Origin: Evernia prunastri
Taxonomy: Eukaryota; Ascomycota; Lecanoromycetes; Lecanorales; Parmeliaceae
DNA length: 64,000 nt
Assembly: GCA_003184365.1 (NCBI GenBank)
Contig: NKYR01000065.1
Location: 124,001 to 188,000 of the forward strand
Direction: 5' to 3'
Position numbers and translations under genes: made by a program
Part shown: one piece after another, positions 1-10,623 of the stretch
How positions within the stretch are numbered: position 1 is the first letter of the stretch
Layout: the number at the start of each line of letters is the position of its first letter
The notes under the pieces: model-generated
The model's database searches: none
The model's input: only the letters and a program-made list of their open reading frames with translations
What the model was told of the DNA's origin: nothing

Positions 1-1560
1 GTTTCTTTGCTAATCTGTGAGAAGCTCTCGGCTTGCGCGTTAGCCTTTTGAACAGTATGCCAAATAGCGTCGATGAATTGTGCGTCAGTCATAGCCCTCG
101 AGCTGTCATTCCGGAAGACAAAGATACCAGGTATTGACTTTCCTGCGCCGAAGACACAGCATTCTCCGATGAGCGTATCTTGTCGAATTTGGCCTTCTAT
201 TGGTATCGGGAGCACTTTCTCGCCATTGATCAAGGTCAGACGATCGTCTAAGCGACCAATATGCTTCCAAGCATCCATTTTTGGGTGTTTGACAAACATG
301 TCACTTGAGTGGAACGACTTCGGGGGTTCCTCAGAATTAGAAGCAACCAGCGATTCCAAGCCATGTAGGTATACGCATTCATATGTATCGTCTCCCAATG
401 GCTTCATCCATATATACTTTGCAACAGCCGGTGGTATCCGAATATAGTCCCATGAATCATCCCCCGGAGCACGATTGAACGAGTTGCCAAGGCTACCGAT
501 CTCTGTTGCACCCCATAGTGTTTCCACGTTGACGCCTTTTGCAACAAGAGTATTTCCAAGTTCATCGGGGGTCGCACTCCCAGAAAAGACCACCCTCTCG
601 CAATGTTTCATTGCATCGATGCCCTTTTCACTTTGGGCGAGAAGCTCCATCGTGTATGGTACCACATGCAGCACGTCGGGCCTGACATGATGGAGTACAT
701 GGATGACATAGTTCGCAGTTAATGGCAAGTTAGAGTTATAAAAGTACACCGTCTTCCTGTCCATCATGCCATGAACTGTGACCCAACTTCCATATCCATG
801 GAAAAACGGGAAAGTATTGAACTCGGTCTGGCCCTTCGGCGTAGGGATCTTCATCATGAGACGCCGATGGGAAAGATGGATTGCTTTGGGTAATCCAGTC
901 GAGCCTGACGAGTGCAGGATAGCTAGGGTCCATTCTCTCTCCGCCTCCCGATTTATGTCATGGCGCTGAAAATGCGGCGTATTCGAGACTGGCTTACCAA
1001 GCTCTTCTCGGGATATCAGATTCAGCGTCCTAATCTGTACGAGCTTCTGTGTCTGAGCGACAAGGGAAGCCATTTGTGCTGTTTTTCCGGGTATTATCGC
1101 AATTGCCCCGGTCTCTCGTATCAGCTTCTCGCATGCATTGGGTGGGAGTCGAGGCGAGAGGCATAGCGACGTATAGCCTAACCTGGCAAGCGCAAAGAAT
1201 GTGGTTATGTACGCAAGGTCTGTAGGGCCGCACAGGGCGATCACCGGTGGTGTCTCATAGCTGCTCTTAGTCTGTCCTCCATCAGCCATTCTCTTACGGC
1301 GGGACTTGCCCAACTGGTTCACCTACAGGCTGCAACCCGCATCTCATGTAGTACTCTGCTGCTTGGTCCACGAATCTATCTATATCCTTGCCAGTAAAGT
1401 TCTCGTAGTCGACAGTACCTCGTTCAGACTTTGGGAAGCAGAGTAATGGCATTTGTACCTTATCCGCAGCTCTAAGCCGGAGGAGGTCGTCCGACAGAAT
1501 TATGTCCTCTTCTTTTACCGGTGTATTGCCATTCGTCGAGTAATCTGTTACAGACGCCAT
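1..1560 (-). CDS. NRPS-like adenylation enzyme, N-terminal part (runs off left edge)
   Basis: Exon 1 is 1327-1560 (ATG at 1560). A 55-bp intron (1272-1326, GTAGGT...CAG, branch GGCTGAT) is followed by exon 2 from 1271 to beyond base 1. About 500 residues are visible and all belong to an acyl-adenylating domain. The N-terminal lead has the spacing seen in fungal A-T-R enzymes (LLRLRAADK, SERGTVDYENFTGKD). Next come FFALARLGYTSLCLSPRL, the A3 P-loop SSGSTGLPKA, the acceptor-side motif LWGATEIGS and the A8-like IGRLDDRLTLINGEK. In this family the A domain is followed by a thiolation domain and a reductase or other release domain; those would lie outside the window, so the release chemistry is unknown. 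The predicted role is ATP-dependent activation of a carboxylic acid. Its neighbours (papain-like protein, SDR, terpene synthase, P450) fit a secondary-metabolite locus. An L-aminoadipate-reductase-like enzyme is the main alternative. Confidence 0.85.
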
Positions 1561-2097
1561 AGCTGCAACACGATTGCAAAAATCAAGAGGGGTAAAGTAA
1601 AGTACACACTCTATATAGGCAGCGAAGCATAGAAGAGATGTAGTGGAGAGACAAATTTACGACCCAAAATGTAGCAATCCGTCAATATCTGTAGAGATGA
1701 TAAGAAAAGGCGTCAACCGCTCTACAAAGCGTCGTGCCATTGAGGGGTTACAATCCTGCATCCCGGAAGCCATCTTTAGGGGCAAACCTAACTGTTCATG
1801 GGTCCCAGTAGCTTGTTGGAGACGAATCCCAGTCTCTGTAGAGTATATTCGCGGCCATGGGCGACGCAACCATTATCGTGATGCAGATGACTTGCGGCCT
1901 CAAGGCGGCTACGCTAATGCTTAGATGTCTGCCCCGGGCTCCCGGGGCCAAAATCCTCTGCTGAAAAGGAGTACCTAAGCGGAATTTAGTGGGGAACATC
2001 TTTAGATGAAGATAGGTAGTCAAGCTTTCTGTGCTTGGTCCTATTTAAACATTTGGCATGTGTGTCCGCGTGATTTCCCTCCTAGCTCAAAACCTAT
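1561..2097. other. intergenic, promoter of the NRPS-like gene
   Basis: No convincing coding frame. On the minus strand a TATA-like CTATATAG (1611-1618) lies about 50 bp upstream of the NRPS-like ATG, which fits a core promoter. This is a motif match only. Confidence 0.35.
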
Positions 2098-3306
2098 TCA
2101 GCCCCTGTATTTGGACGTTAGAGCTTTGTATCGATCACGAGTCTCTTTGCGTCCGCGAAACGCGTTGCCCCATTGCCGCGCAACTAGATCCTCGCCAAAT
2201 TCTCGTACCGCTGTTCGAAGCCATTGCCCTTGATAACGAAAGCTTCGTTTGCACTGAACGAATGGATAGGTCAAGAGACTATGCTTCCCTGCTGGATCTA
2301 TCTTAGGCATATAGCTAGTAGATGGCCCATTTTCGTACAAACGACGTATCGCCTGGAGCTTCGTTCCAGAGATGGGAAACAGTACGAAAAAGGGCCGCCC
2401 TGTACGAAAGGACCAACCGTGTCGAATTTTAGGCTTCGTCACCAGATATCCATGATCAATGTCATATGGATCTCTGAGCACTTGGTCGACATCGTTGTTG
2501 TGCCGGGCTCGAAGATCCCAGTCTACTAGCTGAGTCTTGTTGCCCACGAAAGCAGAGCAATCACGCGCCGTCATTACCGCCCGGTTGACCAGCGACATTG
2601 CGAAGACTTGGCAGTTCGCCGCTAAAAGATCATAAGTCCCCAGCCTTGTGATGATCCATTGGGCGAGAGTCTGCAGTTGCTCCGGATTGTATTGGGTGCT
2701 GCCCATTTCGTAGGCAACGAATGGTTTGGTAGAGGCCTCCGCCGCAGCCTTGACGTAATCGACAGAGTCAGTCGTAGAGAGATCCTCGATTTTCAGTACA
2801 ACTTGTACTCTTGGAGCTATATTATTAAGTCCCGATAAGGTGCTCTGTCCTGTCGGGTTTTTAGGCAAACGTGCAGATAAATGATAAAAGTAACCCTGCG
2901 AATACACGGACCAGTGCAACAAGGACACTTCAAAAGGTATATGCGGTCTGGTAACAACGTAGACATGTCTCGATTGGCTTGTCGGATCAGGAAGGCCAGG
3001 AAAAATCTGTGTCTGATATAGTGCCAGTTGGAGCTCTTGTCGAAAGAACTCCGGTCGCCGGCCGATTTTTTGCACAACTTCGCTATCAAGAATCTTTAGC
3101 ATCCTTTTGAAAACATCGCTGGTTTGGATTAGTTTAAGGTGAATGTCGCTTAGGCATGGTAGGTAGTCAGCTTGTCCATGATTGAGAATTGTTGCATTTG
3201 ATGTTTCATCGAGGACACGGTGTATCTCATCCTCTTGTAAACTTGGCCCATCTGTGAGAACTGTCGCAAGTTCGATCTCTATCAAATCAGTATTTCCGTC
3301 TTCCAT
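2098..3306 (-). CDS. 402-aa protein with possible permuted papain-like (LRAT/PPPDE-type) fold
   Basis: A single uninterrupted frame with ATG at 3306 and stop at 2098. No signal peptide or membrane segment is visible. Residues 130-142 (LHWSVYSQGYFYH) followed by AANCQVFAMSL (229-239) give the order His-Trp ... Asn-Cys-Gln. That order is typical of permuted papain-fold proteins (LRAT, PPPDE/DUF862), in which His131 and Cys232 would be the catalytic pair. The N-terminal 120 residues and the basic C-terminus (about 350-402) match nothing I recognise. The gene lies tail-side of the NRPS-like gene on the same strand and is divergent from the SDR gene. The fold assignment rests on two short motifs and is inference; an uncharacterised fungal family is equally possible. 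That the frame is a real gene is well supported by its length. Confidence 0.7.
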   Translation of the reverse strand: MEDGNTDLIEIELATVLTDGPSLQEDEIHRVLDETSNATILNHGQADYLPCLSDIHLKLIQTSDVFKRMLKILDSEVVQKIGRRPEFFRQELQLALYQTQIFPGLPDPTSQSRHVYVVTRPHIPFEVSLLHWSVYSQGYFYHLSARLPKNPTGQSTLSGLNNIAPRVQVVLKIEDLSTTDSVDYVKAAAEASTKPFVAYEMGSTQYNPEQLQTLAQWIITRLGTYDLLAANCQVFAMSLVNRAVMTARDCSAFVGNKTQLVDWDLRARHNNDVDQVLRDPYDIDHGYLVTKPKIRHGWSFRTGRPFFVLFPISGTKLQAIRRLYENGPSTSYMPKIDPAGKHSLLTYPFVQCKRSFRYQGQWLRTAVREFGEDLVARQWGNAFRGRKETRDRYKALTSKYRG

Positions 3307-3904
3307 GTCTTCTATTGTTGCACGTTGGAAGGCTGTAGATGTTCTATTGCTCCAGGCTTGTATCTTTAGCCTGGAATCCTCAGCTTTGCGTCTTCCATCG
3401 AGTGCATCATGACACGAAAGTGAGTCATCGGGCCTAAATTGTCAGAATTCGAGGTTGAATACATAAACACTGATAGATTGCGCAATTTTTTTCAAAGTTT
3501 CAACCAAAAATGTGTGACTATCAAAAGTCTGGTATAGACAAGGCGCGTTGATTACGAAAAGTATAGCATAGTCGAAGTGGTAAGAATCTCTGAAGTGGTG
3601 GTGATAAGAGCAACCCTGACAAGGCAGATTAACGCTGAAGACGCTTGACATCGTCGACAACATCTGCCAAGTCGAACCTTAGGCGAACTTAAATTGATAG
3701 GATGCTTCATGCAGTGGAGAAAATTCGAACTCAAAATAAAACGCCTCTGACCTGTATGATGTAACTTCCAACATCGTGTAGGTCTATCATGGAGATAGGA
3801 GAATCGCAAGAGGACATCGCATCTGGAACGCAATACATTCACAGGTTCAGCAACACCCACAGCCGATACGAAATCTCGGGCATATATCAACCGTTGTCGA
3901 CGTA
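3307..3904. other. divergent intergenic region between the papain-like gene and the SDR gene
   Basis: About 600 bp between two divergent ATGs (3306 on the minus strand, 3905 or 3926 on the plus strand). It must hold both promoters. I see no open frame with coding character and no strong repeat. Confidence 0.5.
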
Positions 3905-4916
3905 GTGTTCGATTCGCCTGTCGAAATGGCCACCATGGCGAACCTCTACCGAGACCCTCGGTCCACCATCCCCACTCACCATGACACCTACCCTTACATC
4001 TCTCCCTCAAAATTTACGGGAAGCCTGAAAGGCAAAGTGATCCTGCTAACCGGCGCTGGCCGAGGAATTGGCCGAGCTTCAGCCCTCGCTTTCGCCGCAG
4101 CCGGTGCGAATGTGGCTTGCATCTCACGCACACACTCCGACACCCTTTCCCTCGTCCGAGAGATCTCAGAGAAAGGCTATCCCCGCGCCATTGCAATCGC
4201 AGCGGACGTTGCCGACGCAGACGCGGTGGGAAGGGTGGTGGGGGAGGTGCAAGGGGAGCTAGGACCTGTCGATGTGTTAATCAACAATGCCGGGATCTCA
4301 AGGATAAGTGACGTGGAGCACGAACACGGCATGGGGGCCGCAATGGAGGTTATTGAGGTGAATGTGAGGGGGGCTTTGAACTTCATTCATGCGGTGATAC
4401 CAAGTATGATAGAACAAAAGAGCGGCGTCATCATTAATGTAAGGCCATTCTCCGCAGGGTCAATGCAGGCTGACTAGCGTACAGGTCGTCTCCGTCCTTG
4501 CCACTATTTCCCTCCCCTACTTCTCAGCCTACAGCTCAGCCAAGGCAGCGCTCGTTCGCTCGACTCATATTATGGACCTTGAGTTGCGGCCTCATGGCAT
4601 CTACTCCTACGCTGTGCACCCATGTATGAGTCCAGATACGACATTAGACGAAGGAGCGCTGAATTTGGAAGCTCATGAGAAGGTGGAGGGGTTGAAGAAG
4701 TTCATGAAAGATTTCGTGCCCAGTATGACTGATACAGTGCAATTGCCTGCGAATACCTTCGTAGCGTTGGTGGCTGATCCGGCAGCAAAATACATGAGTG
4801 GCAAGTACATCGACGCAACACAGGACTTGGGGATGGTCTTTGAAGAAGCTAGGAAAGGCTCAGAGAGCCGGATTGAAAAAGAAGGCTTGTATGTTTTGAA
4901 GCTCAACACGCTATAA
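3905..4916 (+). CDS. short-chain dehydrogenase/reductase (SDR), about 321 aa
   Basis: Exon 1 is 3905-4438, a 46-bp intron spans 4439-4484 (GTAAGG...ACAG, branch GGCTGAC), and exon 2 is 4485-4916. Splicing is phase 0 and restores a full classical SDR. The Rossmann motif TGAGRGIG follows GKVILL, NNAG is in LINNAGISR, and the catalytic Tyr-x3-Lys is YSSAK. The usual active-site Ser is represented by VVSVLATISLPYF just after the splice site. The C-terminal third lacks the usual proline-glycine substrate loop pattern (it reads HPCMSPDTT), so substrate cannot be guessed. ATGs at 3905, 3926 and 3935 are in frame; the two later ones have no competing upstream signal and either could be the true start. 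It sits between the papain-like gene and the terpene synthase, so a tailoring oxidoreduction is plausible. Confidence 0.88.
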
Positions 4917-6248
4917 GGAGGTATCTGCTGTCGTAGAGCAGGAGAATACTTCTATTTCCCCCAAGGCCCGACTTGGAAGCTTCAGGCATTTATTGGACCC
5001 ACGCACTCTGCTCTTGAGGATTGACAACCTTTTTCTTCTCTTTAGTGCATCCAGCGAGGAATTTACTAACTGCAGGTTTAACGTTTTCCGATACATGGCT
5101 CCTATTTCGGATCGGAGCCCACTCGACCCCACCCTAGGTTGCCTTGAGACAATCACTCGCCGATCACCACGACGCAAAGTCACTAGACTGAGATCTCAGG
5201 GCCTTCTCCCAGAAGGCCGAACATCCCTTGAAGACGATCTTGCACCCACGAGCGCCAGCCACTTTTGGGCTTCCACTTGCGGTGAAATCGAATTACAAGC
5301 AGTGATCATGCAGGACCTGAAACCCTCAAGATCTTAGAGTTGCAGTGCTAGAATACTTCTTCCGAAAATCTGAACAAGATTGGCTCCCGTTCCGGGCAGG
5401 GGCCGCTGATTCTGATGAGCAAATTCTTTTACGCCTAGCTTGATGTTCACGATCTGCTTGTCGATCTATCTGTCTTTGTCGAGCCCGCCTTATGCATCAT
5501 GTTTGCCTGGGCTACACCACTGGGTCCCTTTTCAGACACGCACTCAAACTGTGTCGACAGGTCCAGCTCTAGCATGAATCTCTTGATACCACACGGAAGC
5601 ATCCACCAAGAATGAGCGTGGTCATTGCAGTTTGATCACATACTATCTAAAATGCGTAAGATACTGCAAGGATTCTAAGGTTACATTGTACAGTTTCAAA
5701 GATTTGGGTTCTACAAGCGGGGCGCAAGTGGGACTGGACACTGATCCGCCATCTGAAGGCTCTAGAAGCTCGAGGGAAACTAGAGAGAGCACATCGTTCG
5801 GGTCTGTGCGTACTATTCGTTGCCCATATCTGGACTGCTACAGAGTCGACGGTGATAGCGTGGGGAGTGTTGCCGTGCGAGAAGCTCCTAGCAGCCGGAG
5901 TGCCGTGATGAAGGAGAGTATAGCACGCATCCTTACCTTTCATAGCGAGGCACACGACTTGAACGATAGACGGCTGTATCGTCATGGTTGCACGTCTAGC
6001 CAGCGCCTCTTTGTTTCCTCATACTACGCTGGAGCTCGCTTGTACCTATCTTCGAATGTTGGCGCTCTTGTTCTCGCCACTCCGGATGAGCTGGCAGGCT
6101 ATAGCTGCGGTTTGGAGAAGTGATTGAGCAAGAACTGATGGAGACTCTCGCCATGAAAGATAATGATGATCACTTGAGGTAAGCGAGGAATAGGGGCTTG
6201 GAGAAGGGCAGAGAGCGGTCTGGAACGCTTTGAATACCTGCACTAGGC

Positions 6249-6284
6249 TGCTCAGCCATCTCAGCAATCTCAGCCATCTCAGCC
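6249..6284. repeat. short tandem repeat, about 4 units of CTCAGCCAT
   Basis: Four imperfect 9-bp units (CTCAGCCAT, CTCAGCAAT, CTCAGCCAT, CTCAGCCGT) are visible in a row. They lie in noncoding DNA with no neighbouring gene frame. Confidence 0.75.
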
Positions 6285-7050
6285 GTGTTGATACTCGACT
6301 GGGAAAGCTGCATTAGTGGTGAGACGTGTTTTAATCTCACTTTGGATCTTCTAGAAAACCTGGATCTCGGTACATGAGGGCCAAGATGCTGGTTTGAAAG
6401 CCGAGACATACTTCCTTGAACAATGCATGAATGATGGACGACCTCGCCGTTCCGCCCTTGATTCTCATGTAGTTCATTCATCCACTACACGGGGATGGTC
6501 TTGGGGTAAAATATGGAGTAATGTTAGGCGGACTGATCGACTCGCACAATCACGTGAAGGACGACTGATGAATCAATGATAAGGTGGGGTATGCAGAAAC
6601 TTGGCACATGGGTGGGTAAGGTACTTTTGGAAAGGCGGGGTACCTAGGTAAGGTAAAGTATAAACGTAAAGTATAGATGATAAGATAGGCCTGCATAAAG
6701 TTATGCATAAGTACATATGAGTCAGGTACCTGGAACCTAAGGTACCTCCTATCTTACTGCTTACCTACCTTACTTTAGTTGAAGAGTTGGATGATATGCA
6801 TGTTACATTACATTAGTCTTGAATGTTAAAGTACCGGGTCGCGGGGTTTTCCGGAAACCAGTGGACGGCACCGGGCGCTTATACTTACCTACACTACTCT
6901 ATTCCACGCTTGCGAGCTGTAAACCTTAAGGTTCTCCGTACTCTAAGTACGTGTACGCTATTTACTCAACTTACTAGGTAGCCGACCTGCTCTGTCTTTC
7001 CGACCTGAGTCTTCCTTACCTTACCTACTTACCTAATTAATGATTGCCTG

Positions 7051-7074
7051 ATTGATTGATTGATTGATTGATTG
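7051..7074. repeat. (ATTG)n microsatellite
   Basis: About six perfect ATTG units in intergenic DNA about 300 bp beyond the 3' end of the terpene synthase gene. Confidence 0.9.
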
Positions 7075-7385
7075 GCTTGCTTATACAACAGTATGCACCA
7101 TTGCCGATGAAGCGACCAAGGCATGCCTTTTGGACAAAAAGGCTTGCCCAAATGTTCCTGCAGGATCTTGGGCAGCCGCCCTCGTACCGTCCATTCATTG
7201 CAATGAGGTCGAAAGAGAGATAGGGGGGCCCCCCTTCTGCTCTATCAACCTCCAGTTTCCATGCTAAGGATCCAAGGCTGTCACTACAGTACCTTCCCGA
7301 TCACTCTTCCTCCCTTAGGCATCACGCTCACCGCATGTTCTAAAGTCCTCGAGTCATCGCAATCATCGCCCGCAAAGCGCACTCA

Positions 7386-8860
7386 TCATGCACAGGATGC
7401 TGCTTTGGTCATCTCGCTCCCGCTTCCAATCCTTGCCGCTTCACCTCCATACCGACTCGTCGTCATACAAAACATGACATTCCCCACTGCTGTGGATGCT
7501 ACGGCCTCCAGAAACCACCACTCCTCATCGCTTAATCCATGCGCTCGCAACTTTTCAAGCTCCTCCATCATCTGCTGCTCGATCTGCAGTTGCAGCGCCC
7601 AAGTAACGCTTTTAGCCTCGTCGGTGCCCTGCAACGAGGTCACATGCTTCATTACCGCCACAATATTGATCATGTCCCCTGTTTCGCCACTGTTCAAGGC
7701 ACGGAGCTCCTTGTCATAGGAGGCCAGATCGTTGACGAGACCTAGATGGTCGCCGACGAGAGACAGGTAGCGCTCAAACCGCTGGTCGGTCAAAGACACA
7801 CGGGATTTGATGCTGTACTTCGCGGCGGCAACGACGAACCTGGGCGACAATGTCAAAGGGTACCGTACATGACCTGAGTGAAAATACTAACGCTGCGCCG
7901 ACATTGAAATGTCGAAAATGGAGGTAGTCTTTTATAGTCTGGAAACCTTTGTCAGGGTGAACGTAGCGGAAGGCATCGCGCAGAGCATCCAGCATTTCTT
8001 TGCCCCCATCTCCGCCGGCCGCATCTTCGCACTCTATTCCACGGACAATATCATCCATGTAACTTTGGAGTGAGCTTGGTGTTGAGTCGAGGCTAGAATG
8101 ACCTTTGAATCGGCGCAAGAAATCGTCTCGGAAGATGTGGAGCTGTTGTCGCTATCAGCTACGGTCATCGACTTGGAGAATATGGGCTTGGCATACAGTC
8201 TTGTTTGGAGTCTCTTCAACTTTGTCTGCACACATGATTCAGAGGTCGTAGGGACGGTGACGAAGTTGAGAACGCACCATCGAACACAAAATAGATGATC
8301 ATCAGCGCAGATATCTGCTTGATCCTCTGCTCATCCGCGCCGGGAAACATGTAGTTTGTCGCGAGCACCATCTGATGCTCAAGTCCGGGGCGGAGCGCCT
8401 TTCTCGCGAGCTTGCCCACGGTGATCCCATGATCGACCTCAATATCGGAGGTGGAATTATCTAGAGCGATCAAATTCAGTAGCTTCACCGTCTCACCTAG
8501 GATAGATTCCCAGAATTTGCTGGCCCGCACATGGTCTATGCTGCAACGATACGGAAGCCCAGCTGACAGCGGATCCAGCTGGACTGAATTGAGTGACAAG
8601 AAGCTGTTCTTTCCCATTGTCCCGCTGGGCAGTTGGCAGATACGCTGATCAAAAGGAAAAGCAAGTGCTGGCAGCGGATCGTAAGCGTATTTTATGGTAG
8701 GTAAATAGGCAGTGTCTGAAGGTGTGGCCAGTTTTCTCAGGTCTATCGAAGTTGGAGGGCAGCTAAAGTCCAGCTCAACGGGATGGTGAAGCTTCGTGTC
8801 ACCAAGTCTTGCCCAAAAGCTCTTGAATATGGAGTGGACGAAAGACATCGTTGTTACCAT
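7386..8860 (-). CDS. class I sesquiterpene synthase (aristolochene-synthase-like), 438 aa
   Basis: Four exons: 8278-8860, 8197-8225 (29 bp), 7892-8142 and 7386-7839. The introns are 52, 54 and 52 bp with GT...CAG ends. Spliced length is 439 codons. Intron 1 cuts the Asp-rich motif: exon 1 ends in FVFD plus one base and exon 2 completes DDKVEE (residues 194-199), the DDxx(D/E) Mg-binding motif. The NSE motif is NDLASYDKE (Asn324, Ser328, Glu332) in the context LVGDHLGLVNDLASYDKE. The closing Arg-Tyr pair is SRYGG (417-418). These are the full set of catalytic hallmarks of fungal farnesyl-diphosphate cyclases, and the local context resembles aristolochene synthase relatives. At 438 aa it is longer than many (about 320-400) because of an N-terminal extension of about 90 residues with no targeting signal. 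It is divergent from the P450 across 1.8 kb. The product cannot be predicted. An alternative start is Met5. Confidence 0.9.
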
Positions 8861-10623
8861 ATCTAAGGCAAAGGAGTAAAAGAGCAGGAAGGAAAAGTAC
8901 GAATGTAGACGAGTGTTGATTGGGATTTCGCTTTCTCTTGATAACTTGAGATATATCCCTACTTTGACATAAACAACAAAATCTCACTGTGGCTGCTCCG
9001 GTGGAAGTTGGTGGACCCCAAAACAGGGGTATAAGGCAGACCAGGCGTGGCAGGTTTCGGAAAGTCGAAATATCCCGAGATGAGAAGGGAACCTGCCTCG
9101 AAAGAGCAGCAGGATGATCGAGGCCGCCCATGGGACCAATTACTGGCTGTGGCTTACCGAGAGGCAAATGAGTTTTACCGACGACGATCAGGACGAGGCG
9201 ACCATGTGGCACAAGTAAACACAACATGACATCACTTAAGACTTTCATAGAGGGAAGGAAGATGTTCTGCGTCGATGCGTCGAATAGGCAGAGCTATTGC
9301 AATGATCGACATTACGCTGCACTAGTACCCAACGTTGAGAACGCTGGGAGAGACCCAGAAACTTTTTGCAACTGTCCCCTCGATCGGGCACTCGAATCTG
9401 CAGCTAGATGGAACATATGCACAGGAATCGGCCGTAACATTTACTTCGGCTAGCCTGCCCACACCCGCGGGATTCCAAGCACTGCACATCCTATTGGCCT
9501 ATCATAGACAGTCGATTCACGACACTAGCTTCCATACTACATTTGACGTTCACAAGGTCGCAGGCGAAACAGGCATTGGCGCGAACCGGAGGCAAACGAA
9601 TGACTGCTTGACTTTTTTCTTGATTTCTGTCCCTGTGCCGGAGACCGATGATCTCTGGGCTGGAGAGCAGAAGCAAGCCATACTTTGGTCGACCGTGGAT
9701 CTCGCCTTACTCGCGTGTTTTAGCCAAAGGAGAGGTCTAGCAACGACTTTCGACACAACATGGCGCATTGAGGACCACGGCTAGAACTGTGACTGCCGAT
9801 GGTGCCGGGCCTAGCAAAGATCATCGAAAGAAAGTATCCTAATTCCAAAAATCTTGTTTCTCATGCAGCTTTGCGTCGACACTTTTCTTAATCCCTTGTT
9901 TGGAAAACACATCAACAAATTATAGGATAGTATGTTCAGAAACTGTTTTGAGAAAAGCGCGGTTGTTTAAGCTTTGAACGATGAAATTTATTTCTTCGAA
10001 CGCCGTCTTGAAATTTTGAATCCCGGATCTGATTACTTGGAGAAGCATGGCTTGTGAGGGTTTGTGTCGTTGTAGATTAGACTTGCCGAACCAGTATTCA
10101 CGGACATTGAGGTGACCTGGGGAGCGTACCTGTATCGATATGGGGTTGGTACGTCTGTGAAAAAGGGTGTACCATACAGGTACGAGCTCCTTGGTGGAGG
10201 GTCTCGTATATATAACGAGAGAAGAGCATGGCGAATGCTAGTTTGATACAAAGTCTATACACGTGGGTAAGTGTAGGTATTAGGACAGCTGGCAGTGCTG
10301 TATTCTAAGTCTCTCGTGGTTTTCAGGTACCTTTCATTACCTCTTAGAAAAGTGGGGGTGCTTGTCGGACTACTCTCACCCGTCTCGACAGGTGCCACTC
10401 TCATGCATGCATGCATGAAGCCTTTCTTTCGCTAAGCCCATGATGCCGTGACAGGCATACCACACTTCCTTCAATGACCACTGCGCTTACGGCATAGTGC
10501 ATAATGCGCAACCCGTCTGCTTTCCCGTCATATGACATGTGTGGTTAAGGTGGAAAGGCTTGAAACACATTCCACAAATTCTGTCTCTTCATTCAAGTCT
10601 TCTTCTCTCAAACATTCGCAATA
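8861..10623. other. bidirectional promoter region between terpene synthase and P450
   Basis: 1.76 kb between divergent start codons. Open frames inside (for example 9335-9784) start at non-ATG codons and show no family resemblance. A TATA-like TATATATAACG lies at about 10208-10217, roughly 400 bp before the P450 ATG. A short palindromic CATG repeat is at 10402-10417. Shared regulation of the two genes is inference from geometry. Confidence 0.5.
10402..10417. repeat. (CATG)n palindromic microsatellite
   Basis: Alternating ATGC units, a run of self-complementary tetranucleotides in the P450 upstream region. Confidence 0.7.

Larger units (their letters stand above)
4917..7385. other. 2.5-kb intergenic region, no gene supported
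   Basis: Frames up to 163 codons exist (for example 5632-6123) but they begin at non-ATG codons, lack splice support and have no recognisable motif. From about 6590 to 7040 the DNA is dense in TACCT/AGGTA words (GGTACCTAGGTAAGGTA and relatives), as often seen in intergenic DNA of filamentous ascomycetes. A 9-bp tandem repeat and an ATTG microsatellite are listed separately. Confidence 0.6.

Noticed and set aside
3690..3770. A GAGTTCGAATT word on the minus strand resembling a tRNA T-loop
   Set aside because: No A-box, acceptor pairing or cloverleaf could be drawn around it.
5632..6123. 163-codon plus-strand frame
   Set aside because: It begins with TTG, has no motif or splice support, and lies in a repeat-rich intergenic stretch.
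9335..9784. 149-codon plus-strand frame between terpene synthase and P450
   Set aside because: Non-ATG start, no recognisable domain; more likely promoter DNA.
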